Source: an uncultured Phocaeicola sp. (lineage in GTDB: Bacteria; Bacteroidota; Bacteroidia; Bacteroidales; Bacteroidaceae). Taken from it: a stretch of 64,000 bases of DNA. The stretch covers positions 17,521-81,520 of the forward strand of contig CALUGI010000013.1 in NCBI GenBank assembly GCA_944320135.1, given 5' to 3'. Made by a program: the position numbers and the translations under genes. Below, one piece after another: positions 18,549-25,903 of this stretch; the stretch's first letter is position 1, and the number at the start of each line of letters is the position of its first letter. Under the pieces are notes generated by a model. That model made no database searches. It was not told the DNA's origin and saw only the letters and a program-made list of their open reading frames with translations.

Positions 18549-18581
18549 CTGCCGCAAAGTTCGCTTTGCGGCAGTTTTTTT
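18549..18581 (+). terminator. Intrinsic terminator after asd (UUCG loop)
   Basis: Arms 18549-18559 and 18564-18574 pair perfectly over 11 bases around a TTCG loop, followed by seven T. Confidence 0.93.
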
Positions 18582-18608
18582 ATGCCTTTCGGTTGCGGCA
18601 AGCGTGCC

Positions 18609-19607
18609 TCATTTGATGATTTTCAGAAACTTCTCGATGTCTTGTCTGATCATTTGGTAGAGTGGGGAGGTTGTGTAGTTCGTGTTGCGGTGGATGACGA
18701 GTTCCACGTTGACCTGGCTGCGCTGGTAGTTCGTGAGTTCGTTCTGCATCTGTACGGTGTGCAATGCCAGTTTGTGTATCTGCTGCTCGCGTTCCCGGCG
18801 CAGGGCGGTGCATACGGGCATGAGGAGCTTCATCACCACGTTGTCCATGATGTGGTGTCCTTGGATGAACATGTAGGTGTTTTCCGGGGTGACTCCCAAT
18901 CTTTTCAGCTCGTTCTTCATGGCTCCTATTTCGGGTATGGCTTTCGGATGCTTTCGTTCCAAGTCGCGCAGCTTCCGGTTCACTCTTTTCGCCATTACTT
19001 CCAGCGACGTTTCGGGGCGGGACGTGCTGACATGTTCCAGTCTGACGTATGAGCAGAAGTCAAGCAGCGAAAACTCCGAAAGTATGTGTTTCCGGTAAAA
19101 CCATATAGACCAGATGAACAGCGGGTAGGCAATCTGCGAGTAGAGTTTCATGAATGCCGGAAAATCGATGAGCTTGTGGTCGTTCAGCGTGGCGGTCACG
19201 CATACGTCGTGCAAGCCTTCCGCATAGCAGTGGTAGTTTTCGATGGCATACGCATACGTCTGCATCACGTAGGGACTTTCAATCATGTAGCGCGAAGTGT
19301 TTGTGCGCCCTTGCAGCAGATAGTCGTAGTCGCTGTCCACACAGGCAATCATGTTTTCTCCCAACTGTTTTCCTAACCGGTTCATCAACACCGTTTTCTT
19401 GCCTTTAGCCAGCGAAGTCTGCGAGGGCAGCATCACTTCGAAGTAGCGGTGTTCGTTTTCATATTCCGACAAGAGCGTGCGCCAGAAGGATATGTCGTCG
19501 TAGCTTTCCACGTAAGCCACGATTTTCCGTCTGGCCCCTTTCGGTTTCAGCTTGTTGGCTGCGCCGATGTAGAGGGAAGAAAGGTTTTCGGCAAGTCTTT
19601 TTCCCAT
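18609..19607 (-). CDS. DUF4435 (TOPRIM-like) protein, AriB-like partner of an ATPase
   Basis: 332 residues. The N-terminal third reads as DUF4435: IVAYVESYDDISFWRTLL supplies the first TOPRIM glutamate and MIACVDSDYDYLL the DxD motif, with IENYHCYAEGL after it. Charged helices with HPKAIPEIGAMKNELKRLG lie in the C-terminal half. DUF4435 proteins include AriB, the toxic nuclease of the PARIS anti-phage system, which is encoded with the ATPase AriA. Here too an ATPase gene lies directly upstream (12-base gap), in the AriA-AriB order. That this pair is a PARIS relative is inference; it sits among housekeeping genes with similar base composition, so it may be a resident, non-defence version. Confidence 0.85.
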   Translation of the reverse strand: MGKRLAENLSSLYIGAANKLKPKGARRKIVAYVESYDDISFWRTLLSEYENEHRYFEVMLPSQTSLAKGKKTVLMNRLGKQLGENMIACVDSDYDYLLQGRTNTSRYMIESPYVMQTYAYAIENYHCYAEGLHDVCVTATLNDHKLIDFPAFMKLYSQIAYPLFIWSIWFYRKHILSEFSLLDFCSYVRLEHVSTSRPETSLEVMAKRVNRKLRDLERKHPKAIPEIGAMKNELKRLGVTPENTYMFIQGHHIMDNVVMKLLMPVCTALRREREQQIHKLALHTVQMQNELTNYQRSQVNVELVIHRNTNYTTSPLYQMIRQDIEKFLKIIK

Positions 19608-19619
19608 AGCCGTATGGTT

Positions 19620-20435
19620 TTAGAGTGTGGTGATGTCGCTCACCTCCGTCACCGCGTCCATCCATCCGTTCATGATGACGGCCGGCGAGTGGGTCGTGAG
19701 GATGATTTGCACGTTCGGGTTCAGGTTTCTGATAAGCGATATCAGACGCTGCTGCCATTCTACGTGGAGCGATATCTCCGGTTCGTCCATAAACAGGGCG
19801 TAGGCTTGGTTGTCCTGCACCAATACGGTGAGCAGGATGACGAGCATCTGCTTTTCGCCCGACGAGAGCTGGTAGGGGCTGAGCAAGTCTCCGTCCTGTT
19901 CAAACTGGATTTCGTTGCTCTTGCGGATGATTTTTTTCCCTGTTTCGCTGAAAAGGTCGTCTATCAAGTCTTGAAACCGGGTTTTCGGGCGCGACACTTC
20001 GGCTGCGTCAGCGGGGTTTCCGGCTGTAAGCAGTTCGATGATGCGGTTCCCGATGTTCACCTGATAGTCTAAGTAGCGCCGTTGCAGCTGGTAGAGCTGC
20101 CAGTCGAGTTCGGTCTTCACTTTCTGGTTGCCGATTTTTCCCAGCAGTTCGGAGTTGAGCAAGGGGCGGTCGAAACTCCGTATCACGTCGAAATGGATGT
20201 AGGTGGCGTCTTCCGGCGAGAAGATGAACGACACTCCCGGCTGCACCCCGTTTTTGAGCGCGCCTCCTTCCAGCATGGTCAAGCTGGAGACGGAATTGTT
20301 GAGAATCGTGCTCTTGCCGATTCCGTTCACTCCGCTCAAGATGTTTACGTCAGGCCGCAAATCCCATGAAATGTTTTTGCGTCCCCACAAGCCCTTTATC
20401 TCGATTCGCTTGATGTATTCTGCCTGTTTTTTCAT
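19620..20435 (-). CDS. Compact SMC/ABC-type ATPase, AriA-like partner of DUF4435
   Basis: 271 residues from ATG 20435 (MKKQAEYIKRIEIKGLWGRK). ABC-type ATPase parts are all present: Walker A SGVNGIGKST, signature LSSGEKQM, Walker B ALFMDEPEISLH and H-loop LTTHSPAV. The insert between Walker A and signature is short, so there is no long coiled coil; as I recall AriA proteins are longer. The frame is open for 19 codons before this ATG without any similarity. A consensus promoter lies 33 bases upstream. The protein would sense a signal by ATP-dependent dimerisation and control the TOPRIM-like protein encoded after it. Confidence 0.88.
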   Translation of the reverse strand: MKKQAEYIKRIEIKGLWGRKNISWDLRPDVNILSGVNGIGKSTILNNSVSSLTMLEGGALKNGVQPGVSFIFSPEDATYIHFDVIRSFDRPLLNSELLGKIGNQKVKTELDWQLYQLQRRYLDYQVNIGNRIIELLTAGNPADAAEVSRPKTRFQDLIDDLFSETGKKIIRKSNEIQFEQDGDLLSPYQLSSGEKQMLVILLTVLVQDNQAYALFMDEPEISLHVEWQQRLISLIRNLNPNVQIILTTHSPAVIMNGWMDAVTEVSDITTL

Positions 20436-20467
20436 GGCTGTAGCGTGGATTGAAGAAATGTTTCTAA

Positions 20468-20498
20468 CAAAAATAGGAATTTTGCGGCACAAATCAAA
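20468..20498 (-). promoter_or_regulatory. Promoter of the ATPase-DUF4435 pair
   Basis: On the minus strand TTTG (20495-20498), a 19-base spacer and TATTTTTG (20468-20475) match the Bacteroidetes consensus exactly. On the other strand a TAACTTTG at 20531-20538 may be the -7 box of the divergent DMT transporter, but no good -33 was found for it. Confidence 0.75.
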
Positions 20499-20563
20499 AA
20501 AACATGGGCGGATTTTTTCTGAAATTCGCGTAACTTTGCCGAAAAGTCAACGGTGTTTTAGAT

Positions 20564-21499
20564 ATGAACGTAAAGAATGTAAAGGCGCATCTGGCATTAT
20601 TGGCGGCAGCCAGCATGTGGGGGTTGATGTCGCCTGTGGGAAAAGCGGCGATGGATGCCGGCATTACGGGGTTGAGCCTGGCGAACATGCGCATGATAGG
20701 CGCGGCCTGCTGTTTCTGGATAACCTCGTTGTTTGTCAGGAAAGAGAAGGTGAACCACCACGATTTGCTGATGCTTTTTTTCGCTTCTTTGCTGGGGATA
20801 GTGTGCAACCAGGGGTGTTTCACCTTCGGACTGTCGCTCACATCTCCGGTTGACGCTTCGATTGTCACCACCACCATGCCTATTGTGACGATGATTCTGG
20901 CGGCTCTCTTCCTGAAAGAGCCGGTTACGCCGAAGAAAGTGACAGGCATCTTTCTGGGTTCGGTAGGGGCTTTGGCGCTTATCATGAGCAATCACGGAGG
21001 GGGAAGCGACGAGGGAAGCGTGCTCGGCGATGCGCTTTGCGTGACGGCCCAGGTGAGTTTCGCCTGCTATCTGACCATTTTCAAGAAACTGATTGCGCGT
21101 TACAGCGTGATTACGCTGATGAAGTGGATGTTTACCTACGCAGCCATTTGTTTTATCCCGTTCTCGTACAACGACTTTGCCTCGACCGATTTTGCCTCGT
21201 TCCCGGCAGAAGTGTGGTTGGAGGTGGGCTATGTCGTGCTGTTCGGAACGTATGTGGCTTATATCCTGATGCTCGTAGGGCAGAAAACGCTCCGCCCCAC
21301 GGTGGTAAGCATGTACAATTATATGCAGCCCGTGGTGGGCAGCAGCGTGGCGGTGCTCGCAGGGATGGCCGGGTTCGGATGGGTGAAGGCAGTGGCCGCC
21401 GCACTGATATTTGCGGGAGTGTATGTAGTGACGCAAAGCAAGTCGCGCGCGCAGATGCTGGCGGAGCGCGGCGAGGGCAAAACGGCGTCTGATTCTTGA
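20564..21499 (+). CDS. DMT-superfamily EamA-type transporter
   Basis: 311 residues with about ten hydrophobic segments in two EamA repeats (about 8-140 and 155-290). Marker sequences are ALLAAASMWGLMSPVGKAAM at the start, VDASIVTTTMPIVTMILAALFLKEPVT at the end of repeat one, and SMYNYMQPVVGSSVAVLAG in repeat two. EamA transporters move amino acids or other metabolites across the inner membrane; the substrate is not readable. The last 20 residues are charged and cytosolic. The helicase gene starts 19 bases later. Confidence 0.9.
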   Translation: MNVKNVKAHLALLAAASMWGLMSPVGKAAMDAGITGLSLANMRMIGAACCFWITSLFVRKEKVNHHDLLMLFFASLLGIVCNQGCFTFGLSLTSPVDASIVTTTMPIVTMILAALFLKEPVTPKKVTGIFLGSVGALALIMSNHGGGSDEGSVLGDALCVTAQVSFACYLTIFKKLIARYSVITLMKWMFTYAAICFIPFSYNDFASTDFASFPAEVWLEVGYVVLFGTYVAYILMLVGQKTLRPTVVSMYNYMQPVVGSSVAVLAGMAGFGWVKAVAAALIFAGVYVVTQSKSRAQMLAERGEGKTASDS

Positions 21500-21518
21500 T
21501 TCTTCATCTTTTATATAT

Positions 21519-23393
21519 ATGGCAGAATCTCCGATATTGTATCTCCAGCGCCAGTATGAACTGCTGAAGATGGAATACGAATACGAAAAGGAGCAGTTCA
21601 GGCAACAGACCGAGGCGATGGGCATCGGACGCAAAATCAAGCGCGGCGTATGCTGGTATCCCCTGAATGTCGGACGCAGCTATTACAATGCGTTGAACCA
21701 GTTGGCGGTGGAAGTGGAAAGGAGGGAAGACAAAGACATCGAACATGCGTTTGAATACGGCCGTCCGGTGTGTTTCTTCACGCAGGACGCCAGCGGGAAG
21801 CTGACTTACCTGAATTTTGTAGCCACGGTGAGCTACGTCGATGAAGACCGCATGGTGGCGGTGCTCCCCAATGCCGATGCTTTGCTGGCAATCCAGAGCA
21901 AAGAAGTGTTGGGCGTGCAGCTTTATTTCGATGAAACCAGCTACAGGCTGATGTTCGAGGCGTTGAGAAAAGTCATTTCGGCTAAAAACAGTCGCTTGGC
22001 GGAGTTGCGCGACATTTTTCATGGCAATCTTCCGCTGTCATGGTTCTCTTTTCAGCCCCTCCGCTTTCCGTGGCTGAACCGGACGCAGGAGGAAGCGGTC
22101 AACAAAGTGCTTCATGCGAAAGACGTTGCCGTCGTTCACGGACCTCCTGGTACGGGAAAAACCACTACGCTGGTGGAGGCTGTCTACGAAACTCTCCATC
22201 GGGAGAATCAAGTGCTGGTGTGTGCGCAGAGCAACATGGCCGTCGATTGGATCAGCGAGAAGCTGGTCGACCGTGGAGTGAGCGTGCTTCGTGTGGGAAA
22301 CCCTACCCGTGTGAACGACAAGATGCTGTCGTTCACCTACGAACGCCGTTTCGAGTCGCATCCCGATTACCCTCAATTGTGGAGCATCCGCAAGGCGATA
22401 AGGGAACTGTATGCCCGTATCCGCAAGGCTTCCGACCGTGAATCGGTGCGGACGAAGATCAATTCTTTGAAAGACCGGGCGGCTGAACTGGAAATCCGGA
22501 TATCCGAATCCCTTTTTGCCGAGGCACGTGTCATTGCCTGCACGCTGGCGGGAAGCGCGAACCGCGTGCTGATGGGGCAGAAATACGGCACAGTGTTTAT
22601 CGATGAGGCGGCTCAGGCGCTCGAACCCGCCTGCTGGATTGCTATCCGGAAAGCCGACCGGGTGATATTGGCGGGCGACCATTGCCAGCTTCCGCCCACG
22701 GTGAAGTGCGTGCAGGCCCTGAGGCAAGGGTTGGGAGATACGCTGATGCAGGCTGTCGTGCGGAACAAACCCGATGCCGTCTCGCTCTTGAAAGTGCAAT
22801 ACCGCATGAATGATGCCATCATGCGCTTCTCGTCCGAGTGGTTTTACGGCGGAATGCTTCGGTCGGCTCCCGAAGTGAAATGCCGGAGCATCCTCGACTT
22901 TGACACGCCAATCGAGTGGATTGACATGGAAGGGGACTGCAACGAGGAGTTTGTGGGCGAAAGTTACGGGCGAATCAACCGGATGGAGGCGGAAATGTCC
23001 GTAGCGCAGCTGAAAAGTTACATCATTAAGATAGGCAAAGAACGCTTTTTGGAAGAAAAGATTGACGTGGGACTGATTTCTCCTTACAAGGCCCAGGTGC
23101 AATACTTGCGCCAGCTGATTAAGAAAGACGCTTTCTTCAAGCCTTACCGTTCTTCGATTTCGGTCAATACGGTCGACGGGTTTCAAGGGCAGGAGCGGGA
23201 CGTGATATTTATCAGTCTGGTGCGTGCCAATGAAGAGGGGCAGATCGGTTTCCTCAACGACCTGCGGCGCATGAACGTGGCGATTACGCGCGCCCGCATG
23301 AAACTGATTGTTTTAGGCGACGCCTCTACGCTGACTAAGCATCCGTTCTACCGGAAACTGTATGAGTATATCGGGACGCTGAAAGCGGAGTGA
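21519..23393 (+). CDS. Superfamily 1 (Upf1/IGHMBP2-like) DNA/RNA helicase
   Basis: 624 residues. The helicase motifs are in order: motif I HGPPGTGKTTTLVEA (about residue 207), VCAQSNMAVDWI, motif II VFIDEAAQALEPA, motif III ILAGDHCQLPPTV, motif IV VQYRMNDAIM, motif V VNTVDGFQGQERDVI, and motif VI MNVAITRARMKLIVLGD. The N-terminal 200 residues contain a coiled coil (about 10-30) and an OB/SH3-like region. Such proteins unwind nucleic acid 5'-to-3'; the cellular role in Bacteroidetes is not settled. Housekeeping rather than defence context. Confidence 0.92.
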   Translation: MAESPILYLQRQYELLKMEYEYEKEQFRQQTEAMGIGRKIKRGVCWYPLNVGRSYYNALNQLAVEVERREDKDIEHAFEYGRPVCFFTQDASGKLTYLNFVATVSYVDEDRMVAVLPNADALLAIQSKEVLGVQLYFDETSYRLMFEALRKVISAKNSRLAELRDIFHGNLPLSWFSFQPLRFPWLNRTQEEAVNKVLHAKDVAVVHGPPGTGKTTTLVEAVYETLHRENQVLVCAQSNMAVDWISEKLVDRGVSVLRVGNPTRVNDKMLSFTYERRFESHPDYPQLWSIRKAIRELYARIRKASDRESVRTKINSLKDRAAELEIRISESLFAEARVIACTLAGSANRVLMGQKYGTVFIDEAAQALEPACWIAIRKADRVILAGDHCQLPPTVKCVQALRQGLGDTLMQAVVRNKPDAVSLLKVQYRMNDAIMRFSSEWFYGGMLRSAPEVKCRSILDFDTPIEWIDMEGDCNEEFVGESYGRINRMEAEMSVAQLKSYIIKIGKERFLEEKIDVGLISPYKAQVQYLRQLIKKDAFFKPYRSSISVNTVDGFQGQERDVIFISLVRANEEGQIGFLNDLRRMNVAITRARMKLIVLGDASTLTKHPFYRKLYEYIGTLKAE

Positions 23394-23486
23394 CGGTTAT
23401 TCTATGAGGAAAACGTGGAATCCGTCTTTTCCCGGCCGGATTCCGTGTGAAAACATTTGCATTCGTGCCGAAATTTTAAAGAGATT

Positions 23487-24710
23487 ATGAGACATATTCT
23501 GAACAAACTCAAGGGACATCCGCATGTCAAGGCGGAAACGACTTATGGGATACTGTTTGCCGTGGGGTTCTGCCATTTGCTGAACGACATGATTCAGTCG
23601 GTCATCCCTGCCATGTATCCTATCTTGAAAGCCAATTTGGGACTGACTTTTGCACAGATTGGCGTTATTACGCTGGTGTTCCAGCTGACTTCTTCTATCT
23701 TCCAGCCCTTTGTGGGGAGATATGCCGACCGCCATCCGCAGCCCTATTCGTTGTCTGCGGGCATGTGTTTCACGTTGGCGGGATTGCTGGCCCTGGCTTT
23801 CTCGTCGCATTTCCTGACAATTCTGCTGGCGGTGGCGATAGTCGGATGCGGTTCGTCGGTGTTCCATCCTGAAGCGTCGCGGGTGGCGCAGATGGCTTCG
23901 GGAGGGCGGAAAAGTCTGGCCCAATCTATCTTTCAGGTGGGAGGAAACGGCGGAAGCGCTGTCGGCCCGTTGCTGGCGGCATTGGTTATCCTGCCTTACG
24001 GACAACATGCGGTGGGGTGGTTTGCGGTTGCGGCATTGCTTGCTTCCGTCATATTGGTGCGTGTGGGAAGCTGGTACAGCCTGATGCTTTCCGGCATGGA
24101 GCGTTTGGGCGGCGTACGGCGCGCGGCGTGCCGTCTTTCCGAGGGGCGCGTCCGTTGGGCGTTGGCCATTCTGGTGGTGATGATTTTCTCGAAATATTTT
24201 TTCAACGCCTGTATGACGAGCTATTTTACCTTTTTCTTGATAGAGAAGTTCGGGCTGACGGTTCAGGCGTCTCAGTTCTGTCTTTTCGCTTACCTTGCCG
24301 CGTTTGCTGCGGGGACGTTGCTCGGCGGCTTCATGGGCGACCGTTACGGGCGGAAGTACGTCATTTTGTTTTCCATTCTTGGAGCCGCCCCGTTCACCTT
24401 GGCATTGCCTTATCTCAACCTGTTCTGGACATTGGTGATGTCCGTTCTCATCGGGTTGGTTATCTCGTCAGCGTTTTCTGCCATCGTGGTCTATGCCACC
24501 GACTTGAAGCCCGACAAGGTGGGGATGATTGCAGGAGTTTTCTTCGGGCTGATGTTCGGTTTGGGAGGCATCGGCTCGGCTTTTTTCGGTTGGATGGCAG
24601 ACATCGCCGGCATTGAGTTCGTGTTTCGCGTGAGCACGTGGCTTCCTTTGTTGGGAGTGATAGCCGTTTTCCTTCCGGACATCAAGCCGACGGGAGGGAA
24701 GCGCGGTTGA
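23487..24710 (+). CDS. MFS transporter, fosmidomycin-resistance (Fsr) type
   Basis: 407 residues from ATG 23487; the longer frame starts at a TTG and adds nothing recognisable. Twelve hydrophobic segments. The N-terminal FAVGFCHLLNDMIQSVIPAMYPILK and the segment GSSVFHPEASRVAQMASGG are typical of the Fsr branch of MFS exporters, as is SLAQSIFQVGGNGGSAVGPL. The A-like motif GRYADRHPQP follows segment 2. Probably a drug or metabolite exporter. It is followed five bases later by the MGMT-family gene. Confidence 0.9.
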   Translation: MRHILNKLKGHPHVKAETTYGILFAVGFCHLLNDMIQSVIPAMYPILKANLGLTFAQIGVITLVFQLTSSIFQPFVGRYADRHPQPYSLSAGMCFTLAGLLALAFSSHFLTILLAVAIVGCGSSVFHPEASRVAQMASGGRKSLAQSIFQVGGNGGSAVGPLLAALVILPYGQHAVGWFAVAALLASVILVRVGSWYSLMLSGMERLGGVRRAACRLSEGRVRWALAILVVMIFSKYFFNACMTSYFTFFLIEKFGLTVQASQFCLFAYLAAFAAGTLLGGFMGDRYGRKYVILFSILGAAPFTLALPYLNLFWTLVMSVLIGLVISSAFSAIVVYATDLKPDKVGMIAGVFFGLMFGLGGIGSAFFGWMADIAGIEFVFRVSTWLPLLGVIAVFLPDIKPTGGKRG

Positions 24711-24715
24711 ATCTT

Positions 24716-25039
24716 ATGCGTCGTGCCGTGGTTGATATAGAAAAGTTCCGGAAGAACGTGTATGAAGCGGTGGCTGCTGTGCCTCGCGGGAAGGTGACTA
24801 CTTACGGGCATGTGGCCCGGCTTGCAGGTTTTCCGCATCATGCGCGTTTGGCAGGACGGGTTTTGGGCGAAACGCCTTCCGGACTTCGTTTGCCTTGCCA
24901 TCGTGTCGTGAACGCTTCCGGAAGATTAGTTCCGCATTGGCCCGGACAAAGAAGTTTGCTTGAGGCGGAAGGGGTGGCGTTCAGAAGCAACGGTTGCGTA
25001 AACATGAAAGAATGCTTGTGGAACTGGGAGGATGAATAG
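24716..25039 (+). CDS. MGMT-family O6-alkylguanine-type DNA-binding protein
   Basis: 107 residues, the size of stand-alone MGMT/ATL domains. The helix-turn-helix region is VPRGKVTTYGHVARLAG with an arginine near the base-flipping position. The active-site motif is LPCHRVVN, keeping the alkyl-acceptor cysteine (about residue 63), so it is not an ATL protein with Trp at that site. The ATG at 24716 is five bases after the MFS stop; the longer open frame overlaps the MFS gene and is not homologous. It probably repairs or flags alkylated guanine. A strong terminator follows. Confidence 0.88.
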   Translation: MRRAVVDIEKFRKNVYEAVAAVPRGKVTTYGHVARLAGFPHHARLAGRVLGETPSGLRLPCHRVVNASGRLVPHWPGQRSLLEAEGVAFRSNGCVNMKECLWNWEDE

Positions 25040-25063
25040 GAAAAACGCCGCCTTTCTTTTGAT

Positions 25064-25103
25064 AAAACGCCTGCACGTTTTTCCCGAAACGTGCAGGCGT
25101 TTT
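25064..25103 (+). terminator. Intrinsic terminator after the MFS-MGMT unit
   Basis: Arms 25064-25080 and 25087-25103 are perfect 17-base complements with a six-base loop and a T run in the 3' arm. Confidence 0.9.
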
Positions 25104-25149
25104 GGCGTGCAGACGGGGCGGAAATTCGGGGAGTGTGCCGGATTTTTGT

Positions 25150-25197
25150 GCATAAATGTATCATAGAGTCTCAAATTATTATTTGAGACTTTTATGC
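25150..25197. repeat. Nested inverted repeats upstream of the ECF sigma gene
   Basis: AGTCTCAAAT (25167-25176) and ATTTGAGACT (25181-25190) form a perfect 10-base inverted repeat with a TATT loop. It is flanked by a second pair, GCATAAA (25150-25156) and TTTATGC (25191-25197). About 40 bases further on, TCTCATT at 25234 and AATGTGAGA ending 25253 form an imperfect third repeat with the same TCTCA core. The region is A+T-rich and may hold operator sites for the sigma gene and its locus. Confidence 0.6.
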
Positions 25198-25296
25198 AAT
25201 TCGCTGTTTTATAGTTGTTTGTTGTTTTGTTAGTCTCATTGGACAATGTGAGATTTGTTTCAGCTCTTAAAATTACGTATTGTTACAGTTCTGCCC

Positions 25297-25304
25297 TATT
25301 TTTG
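25297..25304 (+). promoter_or_regulatory. -7 promoter element of the ECF sigma gene
   Basis: TATTTTTG matches the Bacteroidetes -7 consensus exactly, 32 bases before the ATG at 25337. No TTTG at the standard 19-20-base distance was found, so an activator may be needed. Confidence 0.5.
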
Positions 25305-25336
25305 CAACCGTCAAACAAATCTCAAAAGCTAATAAC

Positions 25337-25852
25337 ATGAAAGACCAGGAAAAAACATCCGATCAGTTAGTTGCGGAATGCTACGAAAAATACCGCCGCT
25401 CAGTCTTTCTTTATGTCTATTATAAGATAGAAAAGAAAGAGGATGCGGACGACCTGACGCAAGATGCTTTCACCCGGTTTTTGGACTATCGGCAGATGCT
25501 CCGGGAAGATACGGTGAAACATTTTCTGTTTACGGTGACTCGCAATATCGTGACGGATTATTTGCGCCGGCATTACAAACGGCAGGAACTTGATTCTTAT
25601 TTATACGAGGCAAGCCCGGCTTGTTCGGAAGATACGGAAAGCGGCATCCATGCGCGCGATTTGCAGAAACTGGAGATTCGGAGGCTGTCCGCCCTTCCCC
25701 CGCAGCGCCGCAAGGTCTATGCGATGAACCGTTTCGAGGGGAAGTCGTCCGAAACGATAGCCGAAGAACTGAACCTTTCGCGCCGCACGGTGGAAAACCA
25801 CCTTTTCCTCAGCCGAAAAGAAATCAGAACGTATATCAAACAATGTATATAA
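25337..25852 (+). CDS. ECF RNA polymerase sigma-70 factor
   Basis: 171 residues from ATG 25337. Sigma region 2 is seen in CYEKYRRSVFLYVYYKIEKKEDADDLTQDAF (acidic DADDLTQD motif) and region 4 in RLSALPPQRRKVYAMNRFEGKSSETIAEELNLSRRTVENHL, a clear helix-turn-helix. In Bacteroidetes such genes usually precede a FecR-like anti-sigma gene and a SusC with an N-terminal STN domain. Here SusC follows after 51 bases with no anti-sigma gene between, and that SusC has no STN domain. It probably drives the SusCD unit, but how it is restrained is not visible. Confidence 0.92.
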   Translation: MKDQEKTSDQLVAECYEKYRRSVFLYVYYKIEKKEDADDLTQDAFTRFLDYRQMLREDTVKHFLFTVTRNIVTDYLRRHYKRQELDSYLYEASPACSEDTESGIHARDLQKLEIRRLSALPPQRRKVYAMNRFEGKSSETIAEELNLSRRTVENHLFLSRKEIRTYIKQCI

Positions 25853-25903
25853 TGGATAGAAACTGTGAGAACAAACAGAGTTGTTAATTTAAAGTTTAAT
25901 CTT

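Noticed and set aside
22038-23186. 382-codon open frame on the minus strand
   Set aside because: Antisense to the helicase motifs; no recognisable domain.
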